20,452 bases of DNA from a virus, in the IMG/VR virus record IMGVR_UViG_3300049846_000688, positions 1 to 20,452 of that record. The stretch is one strand, 5' to 3'. Positions within the stretch are counted from its first letter, which is position 1. The number at the start of each line of letters is the position of its first letter. Position numbers and translations under genes: made by a program. Positions 1 to 7,695 of the stretch are shown in pieces. A model generated the notes under the pieces. The model was not told the DNA's origin and made no database searches. It saw only the letters and a list, made by a program, of their open reading frames with translations.

Positions 1-2
1 CG

Positions 3-491
3 ACCAACGTCAACAACCAGTACCAGCTCGGGCTCGGCCAGAACGCGAATCAGGCCAACAGCATCGCGAACCAGTACAACCTGGGCCTCGGCGGGCTCGC
101 GACTCAGAACAGGCAGCTCGATCAGTCCGGCCAGCGGCTCGGGATGGACATGTTCACCCAGGCTCTGAACAACACGATCGGGGTCGGCAACGCCCTCTAC
201 GGCAGCGGGCAGCAGCAGATGAACGCGCCGGCCGCGGTCAACAACGCATACCTGCAGATGCTCCAGGGCATGATGCCCTACACCGGCACCGGGGTCGCGT
301 CAGGCCCGTCGACCGGCGGCGGCGTCGGTGGGGCGATCGGGGGAGCGATCGGCGGCTGGAACCTGGGCGGTCTGCTCAGTGGGATGGGGTCGTCGTCAGC
401 ACCTGCCGGCGGCGCGTCGCTGACCGGGTTCCCGAGCGGCGGGCTCGGCCCTGATCCTTGGAATTTCAGCGGCATCAACCTCTTCGACTGA
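3..491 (+). CDS. 5'-truncated repeat-containing phage structural protein (partial)
   Basis: The reading frame is open from the left edge to a TGA at 489-491, so the true start lies outside the window; an internal ATG at 144 is probably not the start. The visible N-terminal part carries an 18-residue period in which the motif N-Q-Y-x-L-G-L-G occurs twice (visible residues 5-12 and 23-30), followed by Gln/Asn-rich sequence. The C-terminal third is rich in Gly, Ser and Pro, with a GGAIGGAIGG run. Repeats of this kind occur in phage structural proteins that sit before ejection-protein genes, and the next two genes here fit that context. I do not recognise a named family. A virion-associated role is inferred from composition and position only. 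The gene ends 12 bases before the next start. Confidence 0.75.
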   Translation, partial: TNVNNQYQLGLGQNANQANSIANQYNLGLGGLATQNRQLDQSGQRLGMDMFTQALNNTIGVGNALYGSGQQQMNAPAAVNNAYLQMLQGMMPYTGTGVASGPSTGGGVGGAIGGAIGGWNLGGLLSGMGSSSAPAGGASLTGFPSGGLGPDPWNFSGINLFD

Positions 492-503
492 GCGAGGTGA
501 TCA

Positions 504-1901
504 ATGGGACTGCTCGACTTTCTAGGAACCGGCGACTCGACCGACCCGCGCACGATGGCAGGGCTCGCGCTGGCCGCGGGCCTGATGTCTGGCCGCGGGT
601 TCGCGGACGGTGCGATCCGCGGCATGACCGGCTACAACGCATCAATGGAGCGCAGCCGGCAGCAGGCCCTCGAGGAGCGCAATCAGGAGATGCGCCGCAA
701 GGTGATGGAGGAGCAGATCAACGAGATCCGCGCCCAGGCCGCGCAGCGTCAGGCTGACGCGGACAAGCTGCGCGCGGCCCAGCAGCGCATGTTGGACTTC
801 CGCGGTGCCCTGCGCGGCGCCATGAGTCCGATGACGCCGCAGCAAGCCCTGGCTGGCGGCGGGGGTCCGACAGCGGCCAACGCGGCGATGATCGGTGCGC
901 CGCAGCCGGCCAACAGGTGGCAGCAGCTCGCGGCCGACTACCCCGAGTTCGACGACAAGATCAAGTCGATCGCCGGGGCCGACCAGTGGGGCGTCTCGCC
1001 GGTCGCGCACATTGTCGAGCAGATGATCGACGGGAAGCCCTACAAGGTGGCCTATGACGCGCAGATGCGGCCCGTCGGCAAGCCGCAGCCAATGTGGGTC
1101 AAGCCCGAGCAGATGAACGGCGGCGGCACCAACGACCTACTAGACCCGGTGACCGGCAAAATCCTGGCCCAGTACCGCAAGACGATGGCGCCCGGCGAGG
1201 CTGCGAGTCATGGGCTCGCGCAGCAGCGATTCGCCTGGGAGAAGGACAAGGACGTCCGCGACTTCAACGCGGGCGGGTCGCAACTGCTCGACACGCAGAA
1301 TGGGTACGTCCGCGTCGGCCGCGACAACAAGGTCACGCCCCTGCTCGGCCCCGACAACAGGCCGGTCGTCGGAGCGAAAGACCAGACGATGACCGAGTCC
1401 CAGGGGAACGCCTCGGCGTTCTACATCCGCGCGAAGAATGCGACCGACACGCTCGGCGCCGTGCCGGTGATCCAGAACTGGGACTACTGGGCGGCAAAGG
1501 GGCCGGGCGGGTTCGGGAACTTCTTGATGTCGGCCCCGGGGCAGCGAGCGGTCAATGCCGAGAAGCAGTTCATCGCGGCGGTGCTCCGCAAGGAGTCCGG
1601 GGCAGCGATCAGCGCGAACGAGTACTCGACCTACGGGGACCAGTTCTTCCCGCGCCCTGGCGACGACGAGTCGACCCTGGCAGAGAAGGCGAGGAACCGC
1701 ATGCTCGCCCTGGAGGGTATGAAGATCCAGGCCGGCCCGCGCGGCGCGTCGATGGCCGACGCTGCCCTCTCGGCCCACCCGCGCCGGTCTGAGGAGATGT
1801 CCCGCGAGGCGGAACGGCACCGGCCCCAGGCGCACCCGATCACCGGCATGACGACCGACGACCTCGTCCGGTCGCTGATCAACCCACTGGGAGGGCAGTG
1901 A
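504..1901 (+). CDS. putative internal virion / DNA-ejection protein
   Basis: This 465-residue protein starts at ATG 504 behind a GAGGTGA ribosome site (494-500). The first 45 residues are small and Gly/Ala-rich. Residues 48-100 form a charged Glu/Arg/Gln helix, likely a coiled coil. The most recognisable part is around residues 356-400, with the motif L-R-K-E-S-G-A-A-I-S, then Y-G-D-Q-F-F-P-R-P-G-D, then E-K-A-R-N-R. I recall this signature from internal or ejection-type proteins of podovirus-like phages, but no named domain can be assigned. It overlaps the next gene by one base (TGATG), which suggests co-translation. It is expected to be a late protein packaged in the virion and delivered with the DNA. 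The coding call is firm; the function is inference. Confidence 0.8.
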   Translation: MGLLDFLGTGDSTDPRTMAGLALAAGLMSGRGFADGAIRGMTGYNASMERSRQQALEERNQEMRRKVMEEQINEIRAQAAQRQADADKLRAAQQRMLDFRGALRGAMSPMTPQQALAGGGGPTAANAAMIGAPQPANRWQQLAADYPEFDDKIKSIAGADQWGVSPVAHIVEQMIDGKPYKVAYDAQMRPVGKPQPMWVKPEQMNGGGTNDLLDPVTGKILAQYRKTMAPGEAASHGLAQQRFAWEKDKDVRDFNAGGSQLLDTQNGYVRVGRDNKVTPLLGPDNRPVVGAKDQTMTESQGNASAFYIRAKNATDTLGAVPVIQNWDYWAAKGPGGFGNFLMSAPGQRAVNAEKQFIAAVLRKESGAAISANEYSTYGDQFFPRPGDDESTLAEKARNRMLALEGMKIQAGPRGASMADAALSAHPRRSEEMSREAERHRPQAHPITGMTTDDLVRSLINPLGGQ

Positions 1902-4072
1902 TGGCATCCGACGCCGATCTGGAGCAGGCGCTACATACCGCATACGCCGCCGGCAACATCGACGCAGCGAGGCAGATCGCCCAGGAGATCCACTCCCGGC
2001 GATCGTCCATCCATCAGGCGATCCAGCCCGAGCCTGGGCGCAAGAGCGACGGCAGCTTCATGGACGGGGTCGGCCTCGCCGCGCGAGCGGTCACCAAGGC
2101 CGGCGCTGCGCTCCCGGCCATGTTCGCCGACGCAGTCACCGGCCCGATGAACTGGGCGCAGGACAAGCTGCTCGGGCCTGGGCGGGGTTATCGCTTTCAG
2201 TCGCAGCTATCCGCCATTGACGACCAGTTCGATCGGATGAACGTGCCCCGGCCGGGGACCGGCGCCGAGCGCGCACTGTCGAGCGGCCTGGAGATGGGGA
2301 CCGGCGCCGCCCTGGGCGCGAAGGCCGCGGGGTGGGCGGCGAACCAGTTCGGCCCGGGAGTTACCCGGCAGGTGCTGCAGCGCATGGCCGACGACCCCGC
2401 CCTCCAGGCGGCGACCGGCGCGGGCGCGGGTGCCGCGGCCAGCTACGCTCACGACCAGGGGGCGCCCATTGCCGGCCAGATCGTGGCGTCGGTCGCTGGG
2501 GGCCTGGGAGGCGCCGCGGCCGCGGGTGGGGCTAGGGCAGCGGCCGGTGCCGCGCAGCGCCTCCTGGGGCCGTCTGGCGCGCCCGCTGGGCAGAATTTGG
2601 AGCAGCGCATCATCATCTCGCTCCAGCAGCAGGGGATCGACCCTGCGACGGTGACGCCGGCCATGCGCGCCGCCCTGCTCCGCGACGCGCAGGAGTCACT
2701 GAAGGTGACAGGCGGGTCACTCGACGACGCTGCCCTGGCGCGCCTCGCCGACTATCGGCGCCTGGGCCTGACGCCGACCAGGGGGCGGGTGACGCTCGAC
2801 CCCTACGACGTCACCAAGGAGCAGAACGCGATGCGGCTCGCGGCGGCGACCGGCGCCCGGGAAGCCCGCCTGCCCCAGATCGCGAACCAGAACAACCAGG
2901 GGCTGGTCGGGCATGTCGACCGGATGGGCGTCAACGAGGATGTCGTCGGTGCCGGCGTCGCGGGCGCGGAGGCGCTGCGCGCGATCGACGCGCAGATGAA
3001 GGCGGTGAGGAGCGCGGCCTACCGGGCCGCGGACGAGGCCAGCGGCGGGAGCACCCCACTCAGTGCCGGGGCGATTTTTACCCCGATCTGGGAGCATCTC
3101 GACGCGAAGAAGTACACCGCATTCCTGCCCGAGAAGATTGCCAACATGATGGGCAAGATGTCCCGGGGTGAATGGGGGACCGATCTGGACTCGATCGAGA
3201 CGCTGCGCAAGATGGTCAACGCCGACATGCGTACAACGAATGACGGGACGGCGAAGATCGCCCTCGCCGAGTTGTCGCGCATGCTGGACGATGTCCCACT
3301 GGTACTCGACAAGTCCGCGTTCGGAGGCGGGCAGGTCGCGAACGGCGCCACCGCTGCAGCGATGCGAGCTGCCGACGATGCCCCGGCTAGGGCGCAAGAG
3401 GCGCTCCAGACCGCTCGTCGCGCGAACAAAAGCTGGATGGATTGGCGGCAAGGCGACAAGCTGCGGGCCGGCATGCTGGAGGACGGCGGCATGCTGCCGG
3501 ACAGCCTCATCGACAAGATCGTCTCCAAGGGCACTGGACATGAGACGGTTCAGGCACTCGCCGAAGACCTATCACGCGACCCGAGCGCACTGCAGGCGGT
3601 GCGCGACGCGATTCTCTTCAAGCTCAAGCAGGCCGGCGGCGCGGCAGGCCGCTCCAGCAACGACACCGTGCAGTTCTCTGGCATCGGCTGGAACCGACTG
3701 CTTGAGCAGATCGGCTCGCGCAAGCTCTCCGCCTTCTTCTCGCCCGAGGAGATCGAGCAGCTCCGCTCGATCGGACGGGTCGGCGAGCGCGAAATCTTCC
3801 AGCCTCGCGGCAGCGCGGTGAACAACTCCAACACCGGCCCGATGATGGGCCGGCTCATCTCGTCGATTGCTGACCGGATCAGGCCCTACACCGGCATGGT
3901 CCCGTTTGGACGCGAGCTGCAGGGGCCGATCGACAACATCTCGATCGGGATCCATGAACGTGGGGCTCGCATGCCGATCGTCAGCCGGCCCTACATGGAC
4001 GGGAACGTGCCCGGCCTACTCGATCAGTTCCTGATCCCGGGGATGGTGGCGGGGGGCCTGCTGGGTCAGTAG
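1901..4072 (+). CDS. large internal virion / DNA-ejection protein candidate
   Basis: This is a 723-residue protein. ATG 1901 is preferred over the in-frame GTG at 1898 because the GGGAGGG site (1889-1895) is spaced correctly for it. The N-terminus is helical (residues 4-32). Residues about 52-80 and 125-220 are Gly/Ala-rich and hydrophobic, including a long small-residue stretch at 170-220 that could insert in membranes. The middle and C-terminal parts (about 240-660) are charged and helical. The last 14 residues are again hydrophobic and glycine-rich. Amphipathic length plus glycine-rich hydrophobic segments is typical of phage ejection proteins that form a conduit through the cell envelope. 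It sits directly after another candidate of this type and before the lysis genes. No enzymatic motif is visible. The TAG stop lies in the loop of a hairpin. Confidence 0.78.
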   Translation: MASDADLEQALHTAYAAGNIDAARQIAQEIHSRRSSIHQAIQPEPGRKSDGSFMDGVGLAARAVTKAGAALPAMFADAVTGPMNWAQDKLLGPGRGYRFQSQLSAIDDQFDRMNVPRPGTGAERALSSGLEMGTGAALGAKAAGWAANQFGPGVTRQVLQRMADDPALQAATGAGAGAAASYAHDQGAPIAGQIVASVAGGLGGAAAAGGARAAAGAAQRLLGPSGAPAGQNLEQRIIISLQQQGIDPATVTPAMRAALLRDAQESLKVTGGSLDDAALARLADYRRLGLTPTRGRVTLDPYDVTKEQNAMRLAAATGAREARLPQIANQNNQGLVGHVDRMGVNEDVVGAGVAGAEALRAIDAQMKAVRSAAYRAADEASGGSTPLSAGAIFTPIWEHLDAKKYTAFLPEKIANMMGKMSRGEWGTDLDSIETLRKMVNADMRTTNDGTAKIALAELSRMLDDVPLVLDKSAFGGGQVANGATAAAMRAADDAPARAQEALQTARRANKSWMDWRQGDKLRAGMLEDGGMLPDSLIDKIVSKGTGHETVQALAEDLSRDPSALQAVRDAILFKLKQAGGAAGRSSNDTVQFSGIGWNRLLEQIGSRKLSAFFSPEEIEQLRSIGRVGEREIFQPRGSAVNNSNTGPMMGRLISSIADRIRPYTGMVPFGRELQGPIDNISIGIHERGARMPIVSRPYMDGNVPGLLDQFLIPGMVAGGLLGQ

Positions 4073-4084
4073 TGCTCTGACCCA
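4062..4084 (+). other. hairpin wrapped around the stop codon of the ejection-protein gene
   Basis: TGGGTCAG (4062-4069) pairs perfectly with CTGACCCA (4077-4084), giving an 8-bp stem with a 7-nt loop. The loop contains the TAG stop codon (4070-4072). No T-run follows, so it is not a classical intrinsic terminator. It could stabilise the 3' end, cause partial termination or mark an RNA-processing site between the virion and lysis genes. Confidence 0.45.
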
Positions 4085-4145
4085 CCAGACGATTCCGATC
4101 GCGATCGCATAACCAATGAACACAACGGACGACAGGGGGAGCTTC

Positions 4146-4529
4146 ATGGAAGGACACCTCCACGCTGGGGAGTGGGACGGAGTCGAGAGGCGCAAGGGCC
4201 ACCCGGCAGTGAGGCACGATGATGCCACTCACGGCTCGCCCGCACACACTGAACTGATGGACGCGATCCACTCGATCAGGGACGACCTCAACGACCACAT
4301 CCGGGCCGAGGAAACCTTCTTTAAGTCGGCCTTCGTCGGAGGCGACCCAGTGAGCCACCGCGCTGACCATGAGGCGCAGCGCGCTGCCGCCCTCGCGAAG
4401 AAGGCCTTCTATGACAAGCTCCGGGACGACCTCGCGCGCGACGGCATCAAGGCAGTCATCGTCGTCCTGATCGGCTTGATGCTGTTCGGCCTCTACGTCA
4501 AGCTGGGCGTGCGCCCACCCATGCCATGA
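4146..4529 (+). CDS. C-terminally membrane-anchored phage protein of the lysis cassette (holin/spanin-like candidate)
   Basis: The 127-residue product starts at ATG 4146, preceded by GGGGGAG (4135-4141). An in-frame ATG at 4116 has no ribosome site and is less likely. Most of the protein is soluble and charged, with an N-terminal W-D-G-V-E-R-R motif, a helical middle, and a G-G-D-P-V-S-H-R-x-D-H-E motif near residue 70. One clear transmembrane segment lies at about residues 102-121 (GIKAVIVVLIGLMLF region), leaving a very short tail. Proteins with this ERR / GDPxxHR-x-HE / single-TM layout sit beside endolysins in many phages. The stop overlaps the peptidase start by 4 bases (ATGA). A role in lysis, as a holin-like or accessory membrane protein, is inferred from topology and position; it is not proven. 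Confidence 0.8.
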   Translation: MEGHLHAGEWDGVERRKGHPAVRHDDATHGSPAHTELMDAIHSIRDDLNDHIRAEETFFKSAFVGGDPVSHRADHEAQRAAALAKKAFYDKLRDDLARDGIKAVIVVLIGLMLFGLYVKLGVRPPMP

Positions 4530-4957
4530 GACTCACTCCACACTTCACGCTGGCCGAGTTCACGACGAGCGAGACTGCGGCCCGACTCGGCCTGGACAAC
4601 ACGCCCAACGAGCAGCAGGTCGAAAAGATCCGCCGCCTCGCTCAGGTGCTGGAGGGTGTCCGCATCGTGCTCGGCGGCGCGCCGATCATCATCACCAGCG
4701 GCTACAGGTCGCCGGACGTCAACGCTCGGGTCGGAGGATCGACGGCGAGTCAGCATATGCGAGGCGAAGCGGTGGACTTTATCGCCCCGATGTTCGGCAA
4801 CCCGATGCAGGTCTGCGTCGCGCTGCGCGACTCGCATGTCGAGTACGACCAGCTCGTCCACGAGTTCGGCCGCTGGGTGCATCTCAGCATCGCAGACAAG
4901 CCCAGGCATATGGCCCTGACGATCGACCACCTGGGCACTCGCCCAATGCTCGCTTGA
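4526..4957 (+). CDS. endolysin, M15-type zinc peptidase (peptidase M15A/M15_3)
   Basis: This 143-residue protein is a compact single-domain M15 peptidase, the fold of D-Ala-D-Ala carboxypeptidases and L-Ala-D-Glu endopeptidases. It starts with the usual hydrophobic motif (H-F-T-L-A-E-F, residues 6-12). S-G-Y-R-S-P is at 58-63 and S-x-H-x-x-G-x-A-x-D is at 75-84, which gives the zinc ligands His77 and Asp84. W-V-H at 117-119 supplies the third ligand, His119. All expected catalytic and metal residues appear present. There is no signal peptide, so export would depend on the neighbouring holin. Its start codon overlaps the upstream stop, and the holin gene follows after 9 bases, forming a lysis cassette. 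It is expected to cut peptidoglycan peptide cross-links at the end of infection. Confidence 0.93.
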   Translation: MRLTPHFTLAEFTTSETAARLGLDNTPNEQQVEKIRRLAQVLEGVRIVLGGAPIIITSGYRSPDVNARVGGSTASQHMRGEAVDFIAPMFGNPMQVCVALRDSHVEYDQLVHEFGRWVHLSIADKPRHMALTIDHLGTRPMLA

Positions 4958-4966
4958 GGAGACGAC

Positions 4967-5359
4967 ATGGCAGGCATCGACCCCATCACCGCAGCCCTGG
5001 ACATCGGCGGCAAGCTCATCGACCGACTCTGGCCTGACCCTGCGCAGCGTGATGCCGCGAAGCTGGAGCTGCTCAAGATGCAGCAGGCCGGCGAGCTGGC
5101 ACAGATCAGCGTCAACATGGAGGAGGCGAAGTCGAGCAGTGTCTTCGTCGCCGGCTGGCGCCCGAGCATCGGGTGGGTCTGCGGTCTGGCCTGCGCCTGG
5201 AACTGGGTCGGCCTGTCGGTCGCGAAGTTCATCCTCGCGCTCGGCGGGCACCCGATTCAGATCGCGCCCGCGGACCTGTCAGAGATGATGCCCGTGCTGA
5301 TGGGCATGCTCGGCCTGGGCGGGCTGCGCACGATCGAGAAGCTCAACGGGAAGGCCTGA
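4967..5359 (+). CDS. holin of the GTA_holin_3TM family
   Basis: The 130-residue product starts at ATG 4967 behind GAGGAGACGAC. The amphipathic N-terminus (D-P-I-T-A-A-L-D-I-G-G-K-L-I-D-R) is followed by a charged helix (residues 27-56). The family hallmark W-R-P-x-I-G-W then leads into a hydrophobic segment (about 64-92), and another hydrophobic segment lies at about 105-120. This matches the 3TM holin family found in gene transfer agents and many phages (PF11351, by recall). Such proteins oligomerise in the inner membrane and open holes that release the endolysin. Its place immediately after the M15 peptidase supports this. The call rests on motif and context recognition. Confidence 0.88.
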   Translation: MAGIDPITAALDIGGKLIDRLWPDPAQRDAAKLELLKMQQAGELAQISVNMEEAKSSSVFVAGWRPSIGWVCGLACAWNWVGLSVAKFILALGGHPIQIAPADLSEMMPVLMGMLGLGGLRTIEKLNGKA

Positions 5360-5360
5360 C

Positions 5361-5450
5361 ATGGTCGAGGTGCTAATCTTCACGATGGGCGTCCTGTGCG
5401 GCGCATGGTGCGGCTGGAAGGCGCATGAAGTGATGAAGCGGATCAACTGA
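5361..5450 (+). CDS. 29-residue membrane peptide in the lysis cassette
   Basis: ATG 5361 begins one base after the holin stop, with GGGAAGG (5349-5355) at suitable spacing. The 29 codons encode a hydrophobic N-terminal half (V-L-I-F-T-M-G-V-L-C-G-A-W), two cysteines, and a basic C-terminal end (K-A-H-E-V-M-K-R-I-N). A single short transmembrane helix is likely. Tiny membrane peptides are common between holin and downstream genes in phages, and some modulate lysis timing, but nothing here shows a specific job. The next gene starts 11 bases later. Confidence 0.6.
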   Translation: MVEVLIFTMGVLCGAWCGWKAHEVMKRIN

Positions 5451-5461
5451 GGGGGTGAGGC

Positions 5462-7477
5462 ATGGACGACACCTACATCTCGCAAGACGATAGGACATGG
5501 CGTCGGCGCGCCAGTGATTGGTTGCGCCTGAAGATGGAGGGGCTAGGCCATACGCCTGAGAACGCCCGGCGGCAGGTGAACACGCTGCTCGGCGGCGAGG
5601 GAAGCAGTCTGCCGCTCGGCATTGGCCTTGCCGACTTCACTCCGGCGGGCCTGCTGTTCGCATCGCAGGAGGGCGGACTCGCGGCCGGCGAGGGTGCGGC
5701 CAGGATGCGCGATGGCGACATCATCGGTGGCCTGCTGGGCCTCGGATCCGGCGCCCTCTCACTGGCGGCTGCGCCGATCGGCAAGCCGGCGAAGGCCGGC
5801 GCCGAGCGGGTCGCGGAGGTCGCGCGCGCGAAGCGCCGGGTCGGCACGACCGGGCAGTACGTCGGCGCGCCGCCTGGGGTGGATTCGCCGGCTGCGCTCG
5901 GCGCCCTGGTCAAGAAGTACAACGACACGATGGAGGCGGGCCTGCCCGGGCGCGCCTTCTACACCGACTCCAGCGCCGACGTCTGGGCGAGGTCTGGGCA
6001 CGACGTACCACTCGCGGACCAGTTCACGCAGAACCTCGCCCTGCTCAGTCGGAGCAACAACGTCGGCGGCAACACCTCGATGTCGGTGAAGGGCCATGTC
6101 CAGGGGGTGACCGGGGACGAGATCCGCACCGGCCGGTTCCCGAGCAGGGACTCGCCACCGCTGCGCGAGATGTACGGGAGCGGCGGCGCGAATTACCTCG
6201 GCCACAAGCGTGAGCCGTTCGCCGAGCAGCTCAGTGTGTCCTGGGCGCCGGAGCGCGTCGGGCGCGGCGTCAACGACATGCATGAGGCCGAGATCATCGG
6301 ATACCCGACCGGCAACTTCTCCTCGGCCACGCAGCACGCCTTCGCGGACGAACTGCGGGCTCGCGCGATCGAGCGCGCGAACCGCAACGCGCTCGGTGGA
6401 GTCTCGGACTGGAACACCGGCAGCGCCCAGGCCGCAGCCTGGACGGGCAACAAGATCAGGCGCGGCGAGGTGGCCCCGGGTGATGCGGCGAAGACATACG
6501 CCACCTACATGCCGCTGCATGAGGCGAACGCCACCTACGAGGCGGTCTCGTCCCCGGTGACAGGACACCTCGCCGGCCTGCTCGACGCACCCTGGGAGAA
6601 GAGGCTGGAGTACACCCTCGACCCGCGCGGGTCTTGGGCCACCTCCCCCTCTGGCCGCGACATCGGCTACACCGCGGCCAAGCTGCTGCCGGGTGAGACG
6701 TCGCTGGCGACCGGCCGATTCCGGGACACCGCGAACCCGGCCCATGTCGCCCGGCCAATCATCGGCACCGAGACGCTCGCCGATGACACCAGGGCGATGA
6801 CCGCTGGGTCGAAGCGTGCGCTATCTGCAGTCGAAGCGGCGCGCGCGTACTTCGACGGTCAGGAGGCTGGCGCGTGGCACAAGATCATGCCGGCCCGCGG
6901 GGCGGGCGACTACACGGGCGCATATCTGGACTTTGGCCGGCAGCTAACCCGCCAGGACATGGAGCAGGTCGCGCCCCTCTTTGAGAAACGTGGGTACTAC
7001 CTTGCGAGCGCCCCGCATGGTCTGACCGTGATCGGCAACGACTCGACCGCGATGGGCAAGGCCCTCGCCGAAGAGATCCGGCAGGTGCTCAAGGCGAACA
7101 AGAAAGAGTTCGGCGCCACCAAGGCCGAGTTCGGCCGAGTCGAGTCCGACTACATCGACTACGCTGACGCCTGGAAGAGCAAGGCCCCGGGCTCGGTGAC
7201 GGCCGAGATGCTCAAGCGACTCGACGCCGCCGGGCCGACTGCCGCAGCCCTGGAGGCCAGCCCGGCCTACCGCAGCACCGTGCTGGCGCGCAACGCGCGA
7301 GACGCTGACGCGGCCAAGGCGGGCATGGGCGTGGCGCGTGAGGACTTGATCCGCGCTCGGGAAATCTTCGCCCGCGACGGATGGGAGGGCCTGCGGCGCG
7401 CGGCAGCGGCAGGCACGGTGCCGGCCGTGCTACTCACCGCCGGGGTGTTCGGGGGAGAAGGCCGCTCGGCTGACTGA
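5462..7477 (+). CDS. large late phage protein of unknown function (671 aa)
   Basis: ATG 5462 follows the purine-rich GAGGGGGTGAGG. The N-terminal 40 residues are basic. Residues about 50-106 are glycine-rich and hydrophobic (P-L-G-I-G-L-A-D-F-T-P-A-G region and G-G-L-L-G-L-G-S-G at 89-97), reminiscent of ejection proteins. The central part (about 140-330) has many polar conserved-looking blocks, such as G-G-N-T-S-M-S-V-K-G-H, Y-L-G-H-K-R-E-P-F-A-E-Q and G-Y-P-T-G-N-F. The C-terminal part is helical and charged, ending in a short hydrophobic stretch (about 650-667). No catalytic motif is recognised. It could be an additional injected virion protein, or it could carry a polyvalent-protein-type domain; both are guesses. 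Its 3' end overlaps a small leftward ORF by 44 bases. Confidence 0.8.
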   Translation: MDDTYISQDDRTWRRRASDWLRLKMEGLGHTPENARRQVNTLLGGEGSSLPLGIGLADFTPAGLLFASQEGGLAAGEGAARMRDGDIIGGLLGLGSGALSLAAAPIGKPAKAGAERVAEVARAKRRVGTTGQYVGAPPGVDSPAALGALVKKYNDTMEAGLPGRAFYTDSSADVWARSGHDVPLADQFTQNLALLSRSNNVGGNTSMSVKGHVQGVTGDEIRTGRFPSRDSPPLREMYGSGGANYLGHKREPFAEQLSVSWAPERVGRGVNDMHEAEIIGYPTGNFSSATQHAFADELRARAIERANRNALGGVSDWNTGSAQAAAWTGNKIRRGEVAPGDAAKTYATYMPLHEANATYEAVSSPVTGHLAGLLDAPWEKRLEYTLDPRGSWATSPSGRDIGYTAAKLLPGETSLATGRFRDTANPAHVARPIIGTETLADDTRAMTAGSKRALSAVEAARAYFDGQEAGAWHKIMPARGAGDYTGAYLDFGRQLTRQDMEQVAPLFEKRGYYLASAPHGLTVIGNDSTAMGKALAEEIRQVLKANKKEFGATKAEFGRVESDYIDYADAWKSKAPGSVTAEMLKRLDAAGPTAAALEASPAYRSTVLARNARDADAAKAGMGVAREDLIRAREIFARDGWEGLRRAAAAGTVPAVLLTAGVFGGEGRSAD

Positions 7478-7586
7478 ACAGGAACATCAGTCGATCGGCG
7501 CGGCGCTCCCACCGCTCGTCGGAGAAGGCCTTCCTCCAGGCCTTCTCGACGGCGCTGCGGACCTTCTTGTTGAACAGCCTCTTCAT
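7434..7586 (-). CDS. possible 50-residue basic small protein overlapping the late operon end
   Basis: A leftward ORF starts at ATG 7586, seven bases after an AGAGGGG ribosome site, and stops at 7434. The product is very basic, with a Lys/Arg-rich helix in its first 32 residues. It then has a short hydrophobic M-F-L-F patch and a Pro/Arg tail. Its 3' end overlaps the convergent 671-residue gene by 44 bases. A perfect 10-bp hairpin (7522-7547) lies inside the coding sequence. The good ribosome site argues that it is a gene; the overlap and the hairpin argue that the region is a transcription-end zone. No family is recognised. If real, it is the last gene of the leftward early block. Confidence 0.45.
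   Translation of the reverse strand: MKRLFNKKVRSAVEKAWRKAFSDERWERRADRLMFLFSQPSGLLPRTPRR
7522..7547. terminator. perfect 10-bp hairpin between convergent operons
   Basis: GAGAAGGCCT (7522-7531) and AGGCCTTCTC (7538-7547) are exact inverted repeats with a 6-nt loop. The hairpin lies 45 bases past the late-gene stop, exactly where rightward and leftward transcription meet. Neither side has a T-run, so it would be a non-canonical bidirectional terminator or an mRNA end-protecting stem. It also encodes part of the overlapping 50-residue ORF (V-E-K-A-W-R-K-A-F-S), so repeated Lys-Ala codons could explain it by chance. Confidence 0.5.
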
Positions 7587-7607
7587 GGGAATGCCCCTCT
7601 GAAACCC

Positions 7608-7688
7608 GCGCACAATGTGCGCACAATGTGCAGTCTGTGCAGCATGTGCAGCATGTGCAGTATGTGCAGCATGTGCAGCATGTGCAGC
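7608..7688. repeat. short tandem repeat array, 9-bp unit GCAGCATGT
   Basis: Two 11-bp units GCGCACAATGT (7608-7618, 7619-7629) are followed by six 9-bp units. These are GCAGTCTGT, GCAGCATGT, GCAGCATGT, GCAGTATGT, GCAGCATGT and GCAGCATGT (7630-7683), with a partial GCAGC at 7684-7688. Each 11-bp unit contains the palindrome GCACA-A-TGTGC (7610-7620, 7621-7631). The array ends 7 bases before the stop of the leftward 68-residue gene. Possible roles are an iteron-like protein-binding site, an origin-associated repeat or polymerase-slippage expansion; the sequence does not decide between them. Confidence 0.85.
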
Positions 7689-7695
7689 GGCCCGG

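Noticed and set aside
7608-7688. CRISPR array
   Set aside because: Units are 9-11 bp with no spacers, so this is a simple tandem repeat.
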